Source of the DNA: Pseudomonas monteilii
GTDB taxonomy: Bacteria > Pseudomonadota > Gammaproteobacteria > Pseudomonadales > Pseudomonadaceae
DNA length: 64,000 bases
Assembly (NCBI GenBank): GCA_001534745.1
Contig: CP013997.1
Coordinates: 3,658,001-3,722,000 of the forward strand
Reading direction: 5' to 3'
Positions 46,781-56,123 of this stretch are shown in pieces. A model generated the notes under the pieces. The model was given only the letters and a program-made list of their open reading frames with translations. It had not been told where the DNA came from and made no database searches. Made by a program: the position numbers and the translations under genes. How positions within the stretch are numbered: the stretch's first letter is position 1; each line of letters opens with the position of its first letter.

Positions 46781-48331
46781 GTGTCCCATTCCGCTTCTCC
46801 CCAGACAACGCCCGACGACTGCTACGATCTGGCCGTGATCGGCGGCGGGATCAACGGTGTAGGCATTGCCGCCGACGCCGCCGGCCGGGGCCTCAAGGTC
46901 TTCCTGTGCGAAAAGGACGATCTGGCCAGCCACACCTCGTCAGCCAGCAGCAAGCTGATCCACGGTGGCCTGCGCTACCTGGAGCACTACGAATTCCGCC
47001 TGGTCCGCGAAGCCCTGGCCGAGCGCGAAGTGCTGCTCGCCAAGGCGCCGCACATCGTCAAGCCCATGCGCTTCGTATTGCCTCACCGCCCTCACCTGCG
47101 TCCAGCCTGGATGATCCGTGCCGGTCTGTTCCTGTACGACCACCTCGGCAAGCGCAAGCGCCTGGGCGCCTCGCGCAGCCTGCGCTTCGGCGCCGACAGT
47201 GCGCTCAAGCCCAGCATCACCCGTGGTTTCGAATACGCCGACTGCTGGGTGGACGATGCCCGCCTGGTCGCCCTCAACGCCATGAGCGCACGTGAACACG
47301 GTGCCGACATCCGCACCCGTACACGCTGCCTGGGTGCCAAACGTGTAGGCAACCTGTGGCACGTCGAGATCCAGAACGCCGACGGTACCTCGCAGACCCT
47401 GCACGCACGGGCGCTGGTCAACGCCGGAGGCCCCTGGGTCTCGAGCTTCATCAAGGACGATCTGCAGCTCGATGCCCCCTATGGCATCCGCCTGATCCAG
47501 GGCAGCCACCTGATCGTGCCACGCCTGTACGACGGCGAGCATGCGCACATCCTGCAGAACGAAGACCAGCGCATCGTTTTCGCCATCCCGTACCTGGATC
47601 GCTTCACCCTGATCGGCACCACCGACCGTGAATACACCGGCGACCCGGCCAAGGTACGCATCACCGACGAAGAAACCGACTACATCCTCAAGGTGGTCAA
47701 CGCCCACTTCAACCGCCAGGTCAGCCGCGACGACATTCTGCACACCTACTCCGGCGTACGTCCGCTGTGCAACGACGAGTCGGACAACCCTTCGGCGGTG
47801 ACGCGCGACTACACCCTGGCGCTGTCCACCTCGGCCGGCCAGGCGCCGTTGCTGTCGGTCTTCGGCGGCAAGCTCACCACCTACCGCAAGCTGGCCGAGT
47901 CGGCGATGGCCGAACTCAAGCCGTTCTTCGCCCACATGGGCGCCAGCTGGACGGCCGATGCACCGCTGCCAGGGGGCGAACGCATGAGCGATGTGCAAAG
48001 CCTGACGGACGAGCTGCTGCGTCGCCATGGCTGGATGCCGGCCGCACTCGCCCGGCGCTGGGCGGCCACGTATGGCAGCCGTGTGTGGAACCTGCTGGAG
48101 GGCGTCACGGGCCTCGACGGGCTCGGCCAGCCGATCAGTGCCGACCTGTACACCCGGGAAGTCGATTACCTGTGCGACCACGAGTGGGCGCGGGAGGCGG
48201 ACGACATCCTGTGGCGCCGCACCAAGCTCGGCCTGTCGACCACCCCCGACGAACAACAGGCCCTGCGCGCCTACCTGGCCCAGCGCAACGCAATCCCCTA
48301 CGCGGCCACGCTCCACTCCCTGCCCGCCTGA
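46781..48331 (+). CDS. glpD: Aerobic glycerol-3-phosphate dehydrogenase
   Basis: GlpD (516 residues) is the membrane-associated FAD enzyme that oxidises glycerol 3-phosphate to dihydroxyacetone phosphate and feeds electrons to quinone. The dinucleotide fold AVIGGGINGVGIAADAAGRG is followed by SSASSKLIHGGLRYLEHYEF, with the FAD and substrate region. VNAGGPWV and FGGKLTTYRKLAE are also typical. The start is a GTG at 46781 with AGGAGG just upstream; a longer ORF from an upstream ATG (46637) would run through the GlpR operators and is rejected. Confidence 0.97.
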   Translation: MSHSASPQTTPDDCYDLAVIGGGINGVGIAADAAGRGLKVFLCEKDDLASHTSSASSKLIHGGLRYLEHYEFRLVREALAEREVLLAKAPHIVKPMRFVLPHRPHLRPAWMIRAGLFLYDHLGKRKRLGASRSLRFGADSALKPSITRGFEYADCWVDDARLVALNAMSAREHGADIRTRTRCLGAKRVGNLWHVEIQNADGTSQTLHARALVNAGGPWVSSFIKDDLQLDAPYGIRLIQGSHLIVPRLYDGEHAHILQNEDQRIVFAIPYLDRFTLIGTTDREYTGDPAKVRITDEETDYILKVVNAHFNRQVSRDDILHTYSGVRPLCNDESDNPSAVTRDYTLALSTSAGQAPLLSVFGGKLTTYRKLAESAMAELKPFFAHMGASWTADAPLPGGERMSDVQSLTDELLRRHGWMPAALARRWAATYGSRVWNLLEGVTGLDGLGQPISADLYTREVDYLCDHEWAREADDILWRRTKLGLSTTPDEQQALRAYLAQRNAIPYAATLHSLPA

Positions 48332-48351
48332 CAGGCGTCAGCGCTGCCCGG

Positions 48352-51300
48352 CTAGCGCTGGGCGGCGCGTGCATAGGCCTCATCGGCCAACGTACGCATC
48401 AGCGCACGCTCTGCACCCTCTAGTTCCTCCTTCAGGCGGTTGCTCGCCTCCAGCCACTGACCGGAGTCGGGCGTACCCGATTCGAGGGCTTCCAGACGCT
48501 CGTAGAACGGCGCGCTCAGCGCCTCGAAACGTTGCGCGTACCGCTCACGCACGAAATGCTGCCAGAACGGACGCTCGGCCAACGAAGCGGCAAGGGCCTC
48601 GGGATTTTCCGCAGCAAGCACCTCATCGGCAGCGCGCCGCAAATCACGGCTGGTGACTTGGGCGAAGTGCTCGTAGTGCATGGCATTCGGTGTCGCGGGC
48701 AGCCCTAGCACATTGCGCAGCTTGACCCGGTAATACAGCCGCACCTCGATCTCGTCGACCAGGGGCACGTGAGCGTTGTACAGGCGCTCGATGTGTCGTG
48801 TCGCGATGCCATCCAACACGTCCATCCTGAACAATGATCGCTCAAGCCCCAGCAGACGCGCTTCCACGAACTCGGCCGGACCATCGATCACCGCACGCTC
48901 CACCAGCACACTCAATTCCAGCTGCGCCATGATCAGCAGCAGACGGTCTTCGCAGGTCCGGTCGCCAGCGGCGGTTTCGAACAGGCGGGTGCGCAACGCC
49001 TGGTGTGCATGGGCGGACTCGAGCATGTGCCAGACACGGTCGCGGTAATGGTCCGGCTGCTGTTCGAAATCCTCGGTATCGGCGAAGTCCGCCAGGAAAC
49101 GGAACAGATCGCCAGCGTTCTCCTGCTCGTGCAACTCCCGCCAGACCTGGACACGCCGCCCATGCTCGGCAGCTGACGGCAGCCCGATCCAGCGCTCGAG
49201 CAGGGCATCGTCGATGGCGCTGTGTCGATAGGAGGCGCTTGCTCGGGTACGCGGGGCGTCAGTGTCATGAAGCGCGTCGAGCAGTTGAACGCTCGCTGGA
49301 TCCAGCGGGTTGTCATGCAGGCTCACCCGTTGCCACAGGCCGTGAAGCTCCTGGCGCAGTTGCTGGATGCGGTTTTCCCGCATGTCGACATGGGCGCGCC
49401 ACGGCAAGGCCTGGACCGGAGGCAGGTGCTCCAGCCCTGTGTTGCGCAAGCGCAGATGCGTCAGGCGGCTCAGTTCGGTGAGTGTCGGCGCCTGCCCCAG
49501 CGGGTTACGGCTGAGGTCGAGCCATTGCAGGTGTTGCAGTGCCGACAACCGTCGATTGCCCTCGGGCGTCATGACGATCTCATTGTGCTGCAGGTGAAGT
49601 CGACGCAGCCGGCCAAGGTGTTCGATGCCGGCAGGGACTTGCGTCAGTCGGTTGCCCTGCAGGTCCAACTCGGTCACCTGACTGAAGCGCCGCAGAAAAT
49701 CTTCGTCGATCTCGTTCAACTTCATGTTGCGCAGGGCCAGCCGCCTGACGTGCGAAAAGTCCACGGAGGTCGGCAACTGCGGCAGGTTGCCCACCCGTTC
49801 ACCGTCGATCTCCAGCACATAGTCGCCGGCATAGTCGACCAGCTTGCGGCGCCAGCAACGGCGCAGTTGTGTCGCGACCCGTCTACGCCGCAGAGACACG
49901 ATCAACCCGGCCTCGCTTCGCCACAAGGTCAGGGCGTGCCTCAGGCGTGCCAGGGTTTCCCTCAAATCGCCATAGTGCTGCCACAGGTCCACGTTGCGAT
50001 CGAGCAGGTCGGCGATGTAGGTCTCCAGCTGAGCGTCGTCGAGCAGCGGAAAGAGCTGATGGATGCCACTGCGGATGGCTTGGCGGCTGCCGGGCAGGCG
50101 GCCGCTGAGCGGGTAGCCCAGGCGACCATCGGCCAGCCGCCTGGGCGGGCGCAGACCTGTGCCGACAGGCGCCATGCCCAGCAGGTCGGCGCAGCGCTGG
50201 CGGTCCTGCCCGGCCTGATCGGCCAGCCACTGGCGCAGCCCCGCCTCGTCGAGATCGGCCTGCGCGTCTTCGCCGGGTTCGGCCCCGCTCAGCAGACGCT
50301 TCTGAGTGGGGTCGAGGCTCAACAGCAGCGCCTGCCACAGGCTGTTCCCCGCTGCCCCCTGCCGTATGGGGTGTGCAGGCAAGGCAACGTAGCCCTCGTT
50401 GCGCCGCACGATCACCCGGACCTCGGGCGCCAGCGTGTTGCCCGTGGCCACGACCACGGGACCGTCGTAGTCGTGCTCGCGCAGTTCCACGCGAACACCG
50501 CTCGGCCAGGGCGCCGACTGCTCGAGCAACCCCAGCGCCAGGCGCTCGGTATCGGCGTTGACGGCTTGTGCGAGCTGCAGGCCGAGACAGGCACGGTCCA
50601 GGCGTGCGTCACGTGCCGCCCAGCGCGCCCGCTCGGCCAGGGACAATGGAATGCGCCCGGTGGCTTGCAGGGCCTCGACCTCGGCACTGCTCGCGTGATC
50701 GAGCAGCTCCTGCGTCTGGCGCCTGGACAGGCTTGGGAAGGCGCGTATCAAGGGGGCCTGCAAGGCCGTTGCCGGGGCCTGACGACTCATCAGCTCAGTG
50801 TCGAACGAGGCGCCTCGCAAGCTCGGCAACCGCGTGTGCAATGCCATGCGCTCATGCATGTCGTGCACCCTGGCCAGGGGGCCGGCATGCTCGACATGCA
50901 GTCGGCGCAGTTGCGCAGGGGTCAGGTCGGTCACCTGCAACAGCGCTTCGGCCTGCCAGTCGGGTGTGTCGGCGAACGGTCCGCCCAGGCGCCTGACCAG
51001 CTCGCCCGTATCGGCTACCGTCTGGATCGGTGGTTTACCATGGGTCAGGCGTACCTGGCCTTCAGCGTCGAGCACCGGGGTCAGCGCATCGACGAACGCA
51101 AACCGCGGCAGCCCATGCAAGGCCGCCCAGCCGAGGGCACTGGTGGCCGTTCCCAAGGCCAGGCACTCGGCAACCCCGAACAGATGCTCCAAGGCCCCTT
51201 GCCGGTCCCCCAGGCGCCAGTCCTGATAGCCTTCGTAGACCTGGGCAGCGATCTGTACCGCCGATACCGCGAACATGACTTCACCCAGGCCTGGTACGAA

Positions 51301-52503
51301 CAGCGCGGCAAGGTTCAACAGATTGAGCCCGGCGTTGATCGATGCCTGCAGGCGCGCATGGCGGCTGGCCAGGTCTTCGTCGCCGGTCGGCACGGCCAGT
51401 ACCCGGGCATCGTCGAGCATCTTGCGGGTGTGCAGCGTGCACAGGTAGCCGAACAGCGGTCCGTCGATGGCGAAGTGGCGCCCGTCGAGCTGCAACGGCG
51501 TGCCACGCTCGGTGGCTTCGTGCAAGCGCAACAACGTCTCGGTGAACGCCGGGCGGTCCCGCTCGCTGATGAAGCGTGCGAAGAACGTTCGGTAACGCTC
51601 GCTGCGCAGGCGCTTGCCCAGCCATTGGTAGAGCGCTTCCCAGGAGGCATGCTGGCTGACCGATGACGAAGGATCCTGGGGAATCCAGGCTGTGATCGAC
51701 TGTATCGCCCCGTCCGGCACGTCGCGCTGTTCGAACGTGACCACGCCGCGGATGCACTTGCCCAACAGATACAGTTGCCGTGGCGTGGCACTGCCCGGTA
51801 CCGGCGGGACGACCGGCGCCTCGGTCCAGAGCGGCAACAGCCGGTAGAAGGCATACGCCGCCAGTTTGCCTCGGAGCCTGGCCTGGCGCACGGCAACCTC
51901 CAACTGCGCCCGCATGTTGTCCTCCAGCATCCGCTCCACGGCCTTGACTGCCGCGTCGGCCGGCGCCGGGGGCCGTGCCTTGGGCGACAGCAGGCTGGTC
52001 AGCAACCGTTGGTATTGCCCGCCCAGGTCCAGTGTCCGGCAACAATGGGCGAACTCCTCGAAACCCAGCGCGAGGCGCTGGCCATCGGCATCGGCCAACC
52101 AGGCCCGGCGTTGCAGACCAGGCCTGAGTTCTTCTTCGTGGAAGTTGTGCAGCGCCGACGCCAGCAGGCTCCGTTGAGAGCGGTAGGTCTGACGGTTGAC
52201 CAGCAGCTTGGGCGCTGCGCTGGGCAGCTCGATCACCTGCTCGATGTGCACCGTCATGCGGCGCACATCCGGTTCAGCGACGCCAATGGTGCGCAACGCC
52301 TGCGTCAGCAAGGGTTCGGCGAAGGCATCGATGGACGGAAGCGGCCTGAAATGGTTGCCGACCTGCACGGCCATCGCCTGCTCGCGGCGCAAGGCCCGGT
52401 GCAGGGCTCTGATCTGATCGACATCCGCGGTGGTCAGCCAGACGGGCAGGCGGTCGGCGATCAGGCGATCGATCGAGTCACGGGGTATGAAGTCATGGGG
52501 CAT
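48352..52503 (-). CDS. LRR protein with NEL-type E3 ubiquitin-ligase domain (IpaH/SspH-like effector)
   Basis: This 1383-residue protein has no signal peptide. The large N-terminal half (about residues 1-900) resembles the DUF6543/dermonecrotic-toxin-like region of Pseudomonas effectors and contains a hydrophobic hairpin at about 391-465 (NLLNLAALFVPGLGEVMFAV, then LFGVAECLALGTATSALGWA). Leucine-rich repeats at about 915-1070 have units such as VTELDLQGNRLTQVPAGIEH and LQWLDLSRNPLGQAP. The C-terminal NEL domain (about 1110-1383) carries the catalytic Cys1184 in RTCEDRLLL, with Asp1186 giving the CxD motif. NEL proteins transfer ubiquitin in host cells. The start is at 52503, with AGGA upstream. 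No secretion genes or chaperone are near. Confidence 0.85.
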   Translation of the reverse strand: MPHDFIPRDSIDRLIADRLPVWLTTADVDQIRALHRALRREQAMAVQVGNHFRPLPSIDAFAEPLLTQALRTIGVAEPDVRRMTVHIEQVIELPSAAPKLLVNRQTYRSQRSLLASALHNFHEEELRPGLQRRAWLADADGQRLALGFEEFAHCCRTLDLGGQYQRLLTSLLSPKARPPAPADAAVKAVERMLEDNMRAQLEVAVRQARLRGKLAAYAFYRLLPLWTEAPVVPPVPGSATPRQLYLLGKCIRGVVTFEQRDVPDGAIQSITAWIPQDPSSSVSQHASWEALYQWLGKRLRSERYRTFFARFISERDRPAFTETLLRLHEATERGTPLQLDGRHFAIDGPLFGYLCTLHTRKMLDDARVLAVPTGDEDLASRHARLQASINAGLNLLNLAALFVPGLGEVMFAVSAVQIAAQVYEGYQDWRLGDRQGALEHLFGVAECLALGTATSALGWAALHGLPRFAFVDALTPVLDAEGQVRLTHGKPPIQTVADTGELVRRLGGPFADTPDWQAEALLQVTDLTPAQLRRLHVEHAGPLARVHDMHERMALHTRLPSLRGASFDTELMSRQAPATALQAPLIRAFPSLSRRQTQELLDHASSAEVEALQATGRIPLSLAERARWAARDARLDRACLGLQLAQAVNADTERLALGLLEQSAPWPSGVRVELREHDYDGPVVVATGNTLAPEVRVIVRRNEGYVALPAHPIRQGAAGNSLWQALLLSLDPTQKRLLSGAEPGEDAQADLDEAGLRQWLADQAGQDRQRCADLLGMAPVGTGLRPPRRLADGRLGYPLSGRLPGSRQAIRSGIHQLFPLLDDAQLETYIADLLDRNVDLWQHYGDLRETLARLRHALTLWRSEAGLIVSLRRRRVATQLRRCWRRKLVDYAGDYVLEIDGERVGNLPQLPTSVDFSHVRRLALRNMKLNEIDEDFLRRFSQVTELDLQGNRLTQVPAGIEHLGRLRRLHLQHNEIVMTPEGNRRLSALQHLQWLDLSRNPLGQAPTLTELSRLTHLRLRNTGLEHLPPVQALPWRAHVDMRENRIQQLRQELHGLWQRVSLHDNPLDPASVQLLDALHDTDAPRTRASASYRHSAIDDALLERWIGLPSAAEHGRRVQVWRELHEQENAGDLFRFLADFADTEDFEQQPDHYRDRVWHMLESAHAHQALRTRLFETAAGDRTCEDRLLLIMAQLELSVLVERAVIDGPAEFVEARLLGLERSLFRMDVLDGIATRHIERLYNAHVPLVDEIEVRLYYRVKLRNVLGLPATPNAMHYEHFAQVTSRDLRRAADEVLAAENPEALAASLAERPFWQHFVRERYAQRFEALSAPFYERLEALESGTPDSGQWLEASNRLKEELEGAERALMRTLADEAYARAAQR

Positions 52504-52612
52504 GGGGGTGGTCCTGTGGAGCAAAACCACAGCAAACCCGGTTGCGCGAAGCCAGGAGCCGTACCCGGCTAACACCCTGGGCCTGGACCTTGCGGGAGCA
52601 CCGCGATCATCG

Positions 52613-52657
52613 TTCGGAATTCCGAATAGCCATTTCCGGGGAATTCGGAATGCCGTA
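52613..52657 (+). promoter_or_regulatory. Tandem AauR boxes upstream of gltI
   Basis: TTCGGAATTCCGAA (52613-52626) fits the reported P. putida AauR motif TTCGG-N4-CCGAA exactly, and TTCGGAATGCCGTA (52644-52657) fits at all but one base. Their starts are 31 bases apart, about three helical turns, so two dimers could sit on one face. They are about 80-120 bases before the sigma-54 element. Confidence 0.75.
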
Positions 52658-52733
52658 CGCTGCGCCTACACGAACTGTGTGATCACTGAACGCAACGACG
52701 CGATCTTCAACGGTTTCTGCCTCCACCTCCCCG

Positions 52734-52750
52734 TTGGCACGACTCATGCT
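52734..52750 (+). promoter_or_regulatory. Sigma-54 promoter of gltI
   Basis: TTGGCAC (52734-52740) and TGC (52747-52749) give the GG-N10-GC geometry of a -24/-12 element. With the upstream AauR boxes this is the usual arrangement for an enhancer-activated gene. Transcription would start near 52761, leaving a leader of about 85 bases. Nothing else was recognised in the 342-base gap 52504-52845. Confidence 0.75.
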
Positions 52751-52845
52751 CTACACTTGGCAATCGAATACAGTCGGGTCTCGTATTCGTTGAACGAAGA
52801 GTCCGCCAACGGCTCCATAAAAAAAACAACGTCGAGGAATTACTG

Positions 52846-53766
52846 ATGCGCATCGTTCGTCATTTGCTGGGTGCCGCCATCGCCGCCACCCTGATCGCGT
52901 CCCCGGTCATGGCCGAAGAGCTCACCGGCACCCTGAAGAAGATCAAGGATTCGGGCACCATTACCCTGGGGCACCGCGACTCCTCCATTCCGTTCTCTTA
53001 CCTGGCCGGCAAGCCAGAACCCGTCGGCTACTCCCACGACATCCAACTGGCCGTGGTCGAATCGCTGAAGAAGCAGCTCGATGCACCTGACCTGAAGGTG
53101 CGCTACAACCTGGTCACCTCGCAGACACGCATTCCGCTGGTACAGAACGGCACCGTCGATCTGGAATGCGGCTCCACCACCAATAACGTCGAGCGCCAAC
53201 AGCAGGTCGGCTTCTCGGTCGGCATCTTCGAAGTCGGTACCCGCCTGCTGGTCAAGGTCAAGGATGGGCAGCCTTCCTACAAGGACTTCGAGGACCTGAA
53301 GGGCAAGAACGTGGTGACCACCGCCGGCACCACCTCCGAGCGTCTGCTCAAGGCCATGAATGCCGACAAGCAGATGGGCATGAACGTGATCTCCGCCAAG
53401 GACCATGGCGAGTCGTTCAACATGCTCGAAAGCGGTCGTGCGGTCGCCTTCATGATGGACGATGCCCTGCTGGCCGGCGAAATGGCCAAGGCCCGCAAGC
53501 CGTCGGACTGGGTCATCACCGGTACGCCACAGTCCTATGAAATCTATGGCTGCATGGTGCGCAAGGGTGACGATGCCTTCAAGAAGGCAGTCGACGACGC
53601 CATCGTCGGTTACTTCAAGTCGGGTGACGTCAACAAGAGCTACGAGAAGTGGTTCCAGCAGCCGATCCCGCCGAAGGGCCTGAACCTCAACTTCCCGATG
53701 AGCGAAGAGCTGAAGAAACTGATCGCCGAGCCGACCGACAAGGCTGCGGACGAGAAACAGTCCTGA
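52846..53766 (+). CDS. gltI: Glutamate/aspartate ABC transporter substrate-binding protein
   Basis: This 306-residue periplasmic binding protein (GltI/AatJ) has a signal peptide (MRIVRHLLGAAIAATLIASP, cleavage after VMA). The ligand region has GTITLGHRDSSIPFSYL, then the Arg-bearing DLECGSTTNNVERQQ, typical of acidic amino-acid binders. It delivers glutamate, aspartate or their amides to GltJK. Expression is predicted to be sigma-54 and AauR dependent. A 143-base gap with two hairpins separates it from gltJ. Confidence 0.96.
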   Translation: MRIVRHLLGAAIAATLIASPVMAEELTGTLKKIKDSGTITLGHRDSSIPFSYLAGKPEPVGYSHDIQLAVVESLKKQLDAPDLKVRYNLVTSQTRIPLVQNGTVDLECGSTTNNVERQQQVGFSVGIFEVGTRLLVKVKDGQPSYKDFEDLKGKNVVTTAGTTSERLLKAMNADKQMGMNVISAKDHGESFNMLESGRAVAFMMDDALLAGEMAKARKPSDWVITGTPQSYEIYGCMVRKGDDAFKKAVDDAIVGYFKSGDVNKSYEKWFQQPIPPKGLNLNFPMSEELKKLIAEPTDKAADEKQS

Positions 53767-53774
53767 TCTGACCT

Positions 53775-53866
53775 GCGGCCTGTCGCCCCTCCCGGGCGAC
53801 ACGTCATCCGACAGGCCGCCCAATAAGTGTCTAACCTTTCATCCAGAGGCGCCTGCGCCTCTGGAT
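53775..53866 (+). promoter_or_regulatory. Two hairpins between gltI and gltJ
   Basis: The outer stem GCGGCCTGTCG (53775-53785) and CGACAGGCCGC (53809-53819) is a perfect 11 bp with an inner GC stem. The second dyad, ATCCAGAGGCGC (53841-53852) and GCGCCTCTGGAT (53855-53866), is a perfect 12 bp. Such structures downstream of binding-protein genes often stabilise or attenuate, giving more binding protein than permease. Confidence 0.65.
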
Positions 53867-53909
53867 GCTGGAAGTTGTCCGTGAAACGACCGTTCGAGGG
53901 GAAATCCCG

Positions 53910-54656
53910 ATGAATTACAACTGGGACTGGGGCGTGTTCTTCAAGTCCACCGGCGTGGGCAGCGAGATCTATCTGGACTGGTACGTCACCGGTCTGGGCT
54001 GGACCATCGCCATCGCCATCTGTGCATGGGTCATCGCCTTGCTGCTCGGCTCGATCCTGGGCGTCATGCGCACCGTGCAAAACCGGCTGGTATCGGGAAT
54101 CGCCACCGTCTACGTGGAGCTGTTCCGCAACGTGCCGCTGCTGGTGCAGCTGTTCCTCTGGTACTTCCTGGTACCGGACCTGCTGCCCGAAGGCCTGCAG
54201 GAATGGTTCAAGCAGGACCTGAATCCGACCACCTCGGCCTTGATCAGCGTGATCATCTGCCTGGGCCTGTTCACCGCCGCGCGGGTCTGCGAGCAGGTCC
54301 GTACCGGCATCCAGGCGCTGCCACGCGGCCAGGAAGCTGCTGCGCGGGCCATGGGCTTCCGGACCTCGCAGATCTACACCACCGTCCTGCTGCCCCAGGC
54401 CTACCGGATCATCATTCCGCCCCTCACCTCGGAATTTTTGAACGTGTTCAAGAACTCGTCGGTGGCCTCGCTGATCGGCCTGATGGAGCTGCTGGCGCAG
54501 ACCAAGCAGACCGCCGAGTTCTCCGCCAACCTGTTCGAGGCATTCACCCTGGCCACCCTGATCTACTTCACCTTGAACATGGGCCTGATGCTGCTCATGC
54601 GCCTGATCGAGAAGAAGGTTGCGGTGCCTGGCCTGATCTCCGTGGGGGGCAAGTAA
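53910..54656 (+). CDS. gltJ: Glutamate/aspartate ABC transporter permease GltJ
   Basis: This 248-residue inner-membrane permease of the His/Glu/Gln family has about five helices. The EAA loop is QEAAARAMGFRTSQIYTTVL followed by PQAYRIIIPPL. The start at 53910 (MNYNWDWGVFFKSTGVG) is chosen over an in-frame ATG at 53865 that would start inside the second hairpin; AGGGGAAATCCCG precedes it. It works with GltK; the stop touches the gltK start. Confidence 0.96.
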   Translation: MNYNWDWGVFFKSTGVGSEIYLDWYVTGLGWTIAIAICAWVIALLLGSILGVMRTVQNRLVSGIATVYVELFRNVPLLVQLFLWYFLVPDLLPEGLQEWFKQDLNPTTSALISVIICLGLFTAARVCEQVRTGIQALPRGQEAAARAMGFRTSQIYTTVLLPQAYRIIIPPLTSEFLNVFKNSSVASLIGLMELLAQTKQTAEFSANLFEAFTLATLIYFTLNMGLMLLMRLIEKKVAVPGLISVGGK

Positions 54657-55328
54657 ATGGAACTGGATTTCAGTGAAATCATTCCGGCCTTGCCGGCCCT
54701 GTGGGACGGCATGCTGCTGACCCTCGAGCTGATGGTCATGGGCGTGATCGGCGGTATCGTGCTGGGTACCGTGCTGGCCTTGATGCGGCTGTCCTCCAAC
54801 AAGCTGATGTCGAGGGTCGCTGGCGCCTACGTCAACTACTTCCGTTCGATCCCGCTGCTGCTGGTGATCACCTGGTTCTACCTGGCGGTGCCGTTCGTGC
54901 TGCGCTGGATCACCGGCGAGGACACCCCGATCGGTGCCTTCACCTCGTGCGTGGTGGCCTTCATGATGTTCGAAGCGGCCTACTTCTGCGAGATCGTCCG
55001 GGCCGGCGTGCAGTCCATTGCCAAGGGCCAGATGGGCGCTGCCCAGGCCCTGGGCATGACCTATGGCCAGACCATGCGCCTGATCATCCTGCCCCAGGCC
55101 TTTCGCAAGATGACCCCGCTGCTGCTGCAGCAGAGCATCATCCTGTTCCAGGACACCTCGCTGGTCTACACCGTGGGCCTGGTGGACTTCCTCAACTCGG
55201 CACGCGCCAACGGCGACATCATCGGACGCTCCCACGAGTTCCTGATCTTCGCGGGTGTCGTGTACTTCATCATCAGTTTCTCCGCTTCCTGGCTGGTCAA
55301 GCGCCTGCAAAAAAGGATCACCGTATGA
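54657..55328 (+). CDS. gltK: Glutamate/aspartate ABC transporter permease GltK
   Basis: This 223-residue second permease subunit pairs with GltJ in the membrane. The EAA loop reads [20 protein letters not shown] then [15 protein letters not shown]. Its ATG follows the gltJ stop directly (TAAATG), and its stop overlaps gltL (ATGA), so gltJKL are tightly coupled. Confidence 0.96.
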   Translation: MELDFSEIIPALPALWDGMLLTLELMVMGVIGGIVLGTVLALMRLSSNKLMSRVAGAYVNYFRSIPLLLVITWFYLAVPFVLRWITGEDTPIGAFTSCVVAFMMFEAAYFCEIVRAGVQSIAKGQMGAAQALGMTYGQTMRLIILPQAFRKMTPLLLQQSIILFQDTSLVYTVGLVDFLNSARANGDIIGRSHEFLIFAGVVYFIISFSASWLVKRLQKRITV

Positions 55329-56059
55329 TTTCCATCAAGAACGTCAACAAGTGGTACGGCGACTTCCAGGTGCTGACCGATTGCAGCACCGAGGTGAAGA
55401 AGGGCGAGGTCGTGGTGGTCTGCGGCCCGTCCGGTTCGGGCAAGTCCACCCTGATCAAGTGCGTCAACGCGCTGGAGCCGTTCCAGAAGGGTGACATCGT
55501 CGTCGACGGCACCTCCATCGCCGACCCGAAGACCAACCTGCCCAAGCTGCGCTCGCGGGTCGGCATGGTGTTCCAGCATTTCGAACTGTTCCCGCACCTG
55601 TCGATCACCGAGAACCTCACCATTGCCCAGCGCAAGGTGCTCGGCCGCAGCGAGGCGGAAGCCAACAAGAAAGGCCTGGCACTGCTCGATCGTGTCGGCC
55701 TGAGCGCACATGCCAAGAAGCATCCGGGGCAACTGTCCGGTGGTCAGCAGCAGCGCGTGGCGATTGCCCGCGCGCTGTCCATGGACCCGATCGTGATGCT
55801 GTTCGACGAACCCACCTCGGCCCTCGACCCGGAAATGGTCAACGAGGTGCTCGATGTGATGGTCGAACTGGCCCACGAAGGCATGACCATGATGTGCGTG
55901 ACCCACGAAACGGGCTTCGCGCGCAAGGTCGCCAACCGAGTGATCTTCATGGACAAGGGCAGCATCATCGAGGACTGCCAGAAGGAAGACTTCTTCGGCA
56001 ACCCAGGCGCGCGCCACGAGCGCACCCAACAATTCCTCAGCAAGATCCTGCAACACTGA
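55325..56059 (+). CDS. gltL: Glutamate/aspartate ABC transporter ATP-binding protein GltL
   Basis: This 244-residue ATPase has Walker [10 protein letters not shown] (about residues 34-42), Q-loop [13 protein letters not shown], signature [16 protein letters not shown], Walker [14 protein letters not shown] and the H-loop VTHETGFAR. It is the GltL/GlnQ type of polar amino-acid importers. The gene overlaps gltK by four bases. A strong hairpin (56068-56101) lies between it and the sensor kinase. Confidence 0.97.
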   Translation: MISIKNVNKWYGDFQVLTDCSTEVKKGEVVVVCGPSGSGKSTLIKCVNALEPFQKGDIVVDGTSIADPKTNLPKLRSRVGMVFQHFELFPHLSITENLTIAQRKVLGRSEAEANKKGLALLDRVGLSAHAKKHPGQLSGGQQQRVAIARALSMDPIVMLFDEPTSALDPEMVNEVLDVMVELAHEGMTMMCVTHETGFARKVANRVIFMDKGSIIEDCQKEDFFGNPGARHERTQQFLSKILQH

Positions 56060-56067
56060 GGCTGAAG

Positions 56068-56101
56068 GCGCCCATCGTCCGCCAGGTCGGACAATGGGCG
56101 C
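56068..56101 (+). terminator. Hairpin between gltL and aauS
   Basis: GCGCCCATCGTCCG (56068-56081) pairs with CGGACAATGGGCGC (56088-56101) at 13 of 14 positions, loop CCAGGT. It lies eight bases after the gltL stop, and no T-run follows. It probably lowers rather than stops transcription into aauS. Confidence 0.6.
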
Positions 56102-56123
56102 TGGTGACGGCGAGAGCACTGTG

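Noticed and set aside
53640..55310. 556-codon ORF antisense to gltJ and gltK
   Set aside because: It is antisense to two certain permease genes with overlapping starts; the product is Gln-, Asp- and His-rich with no fold signature.
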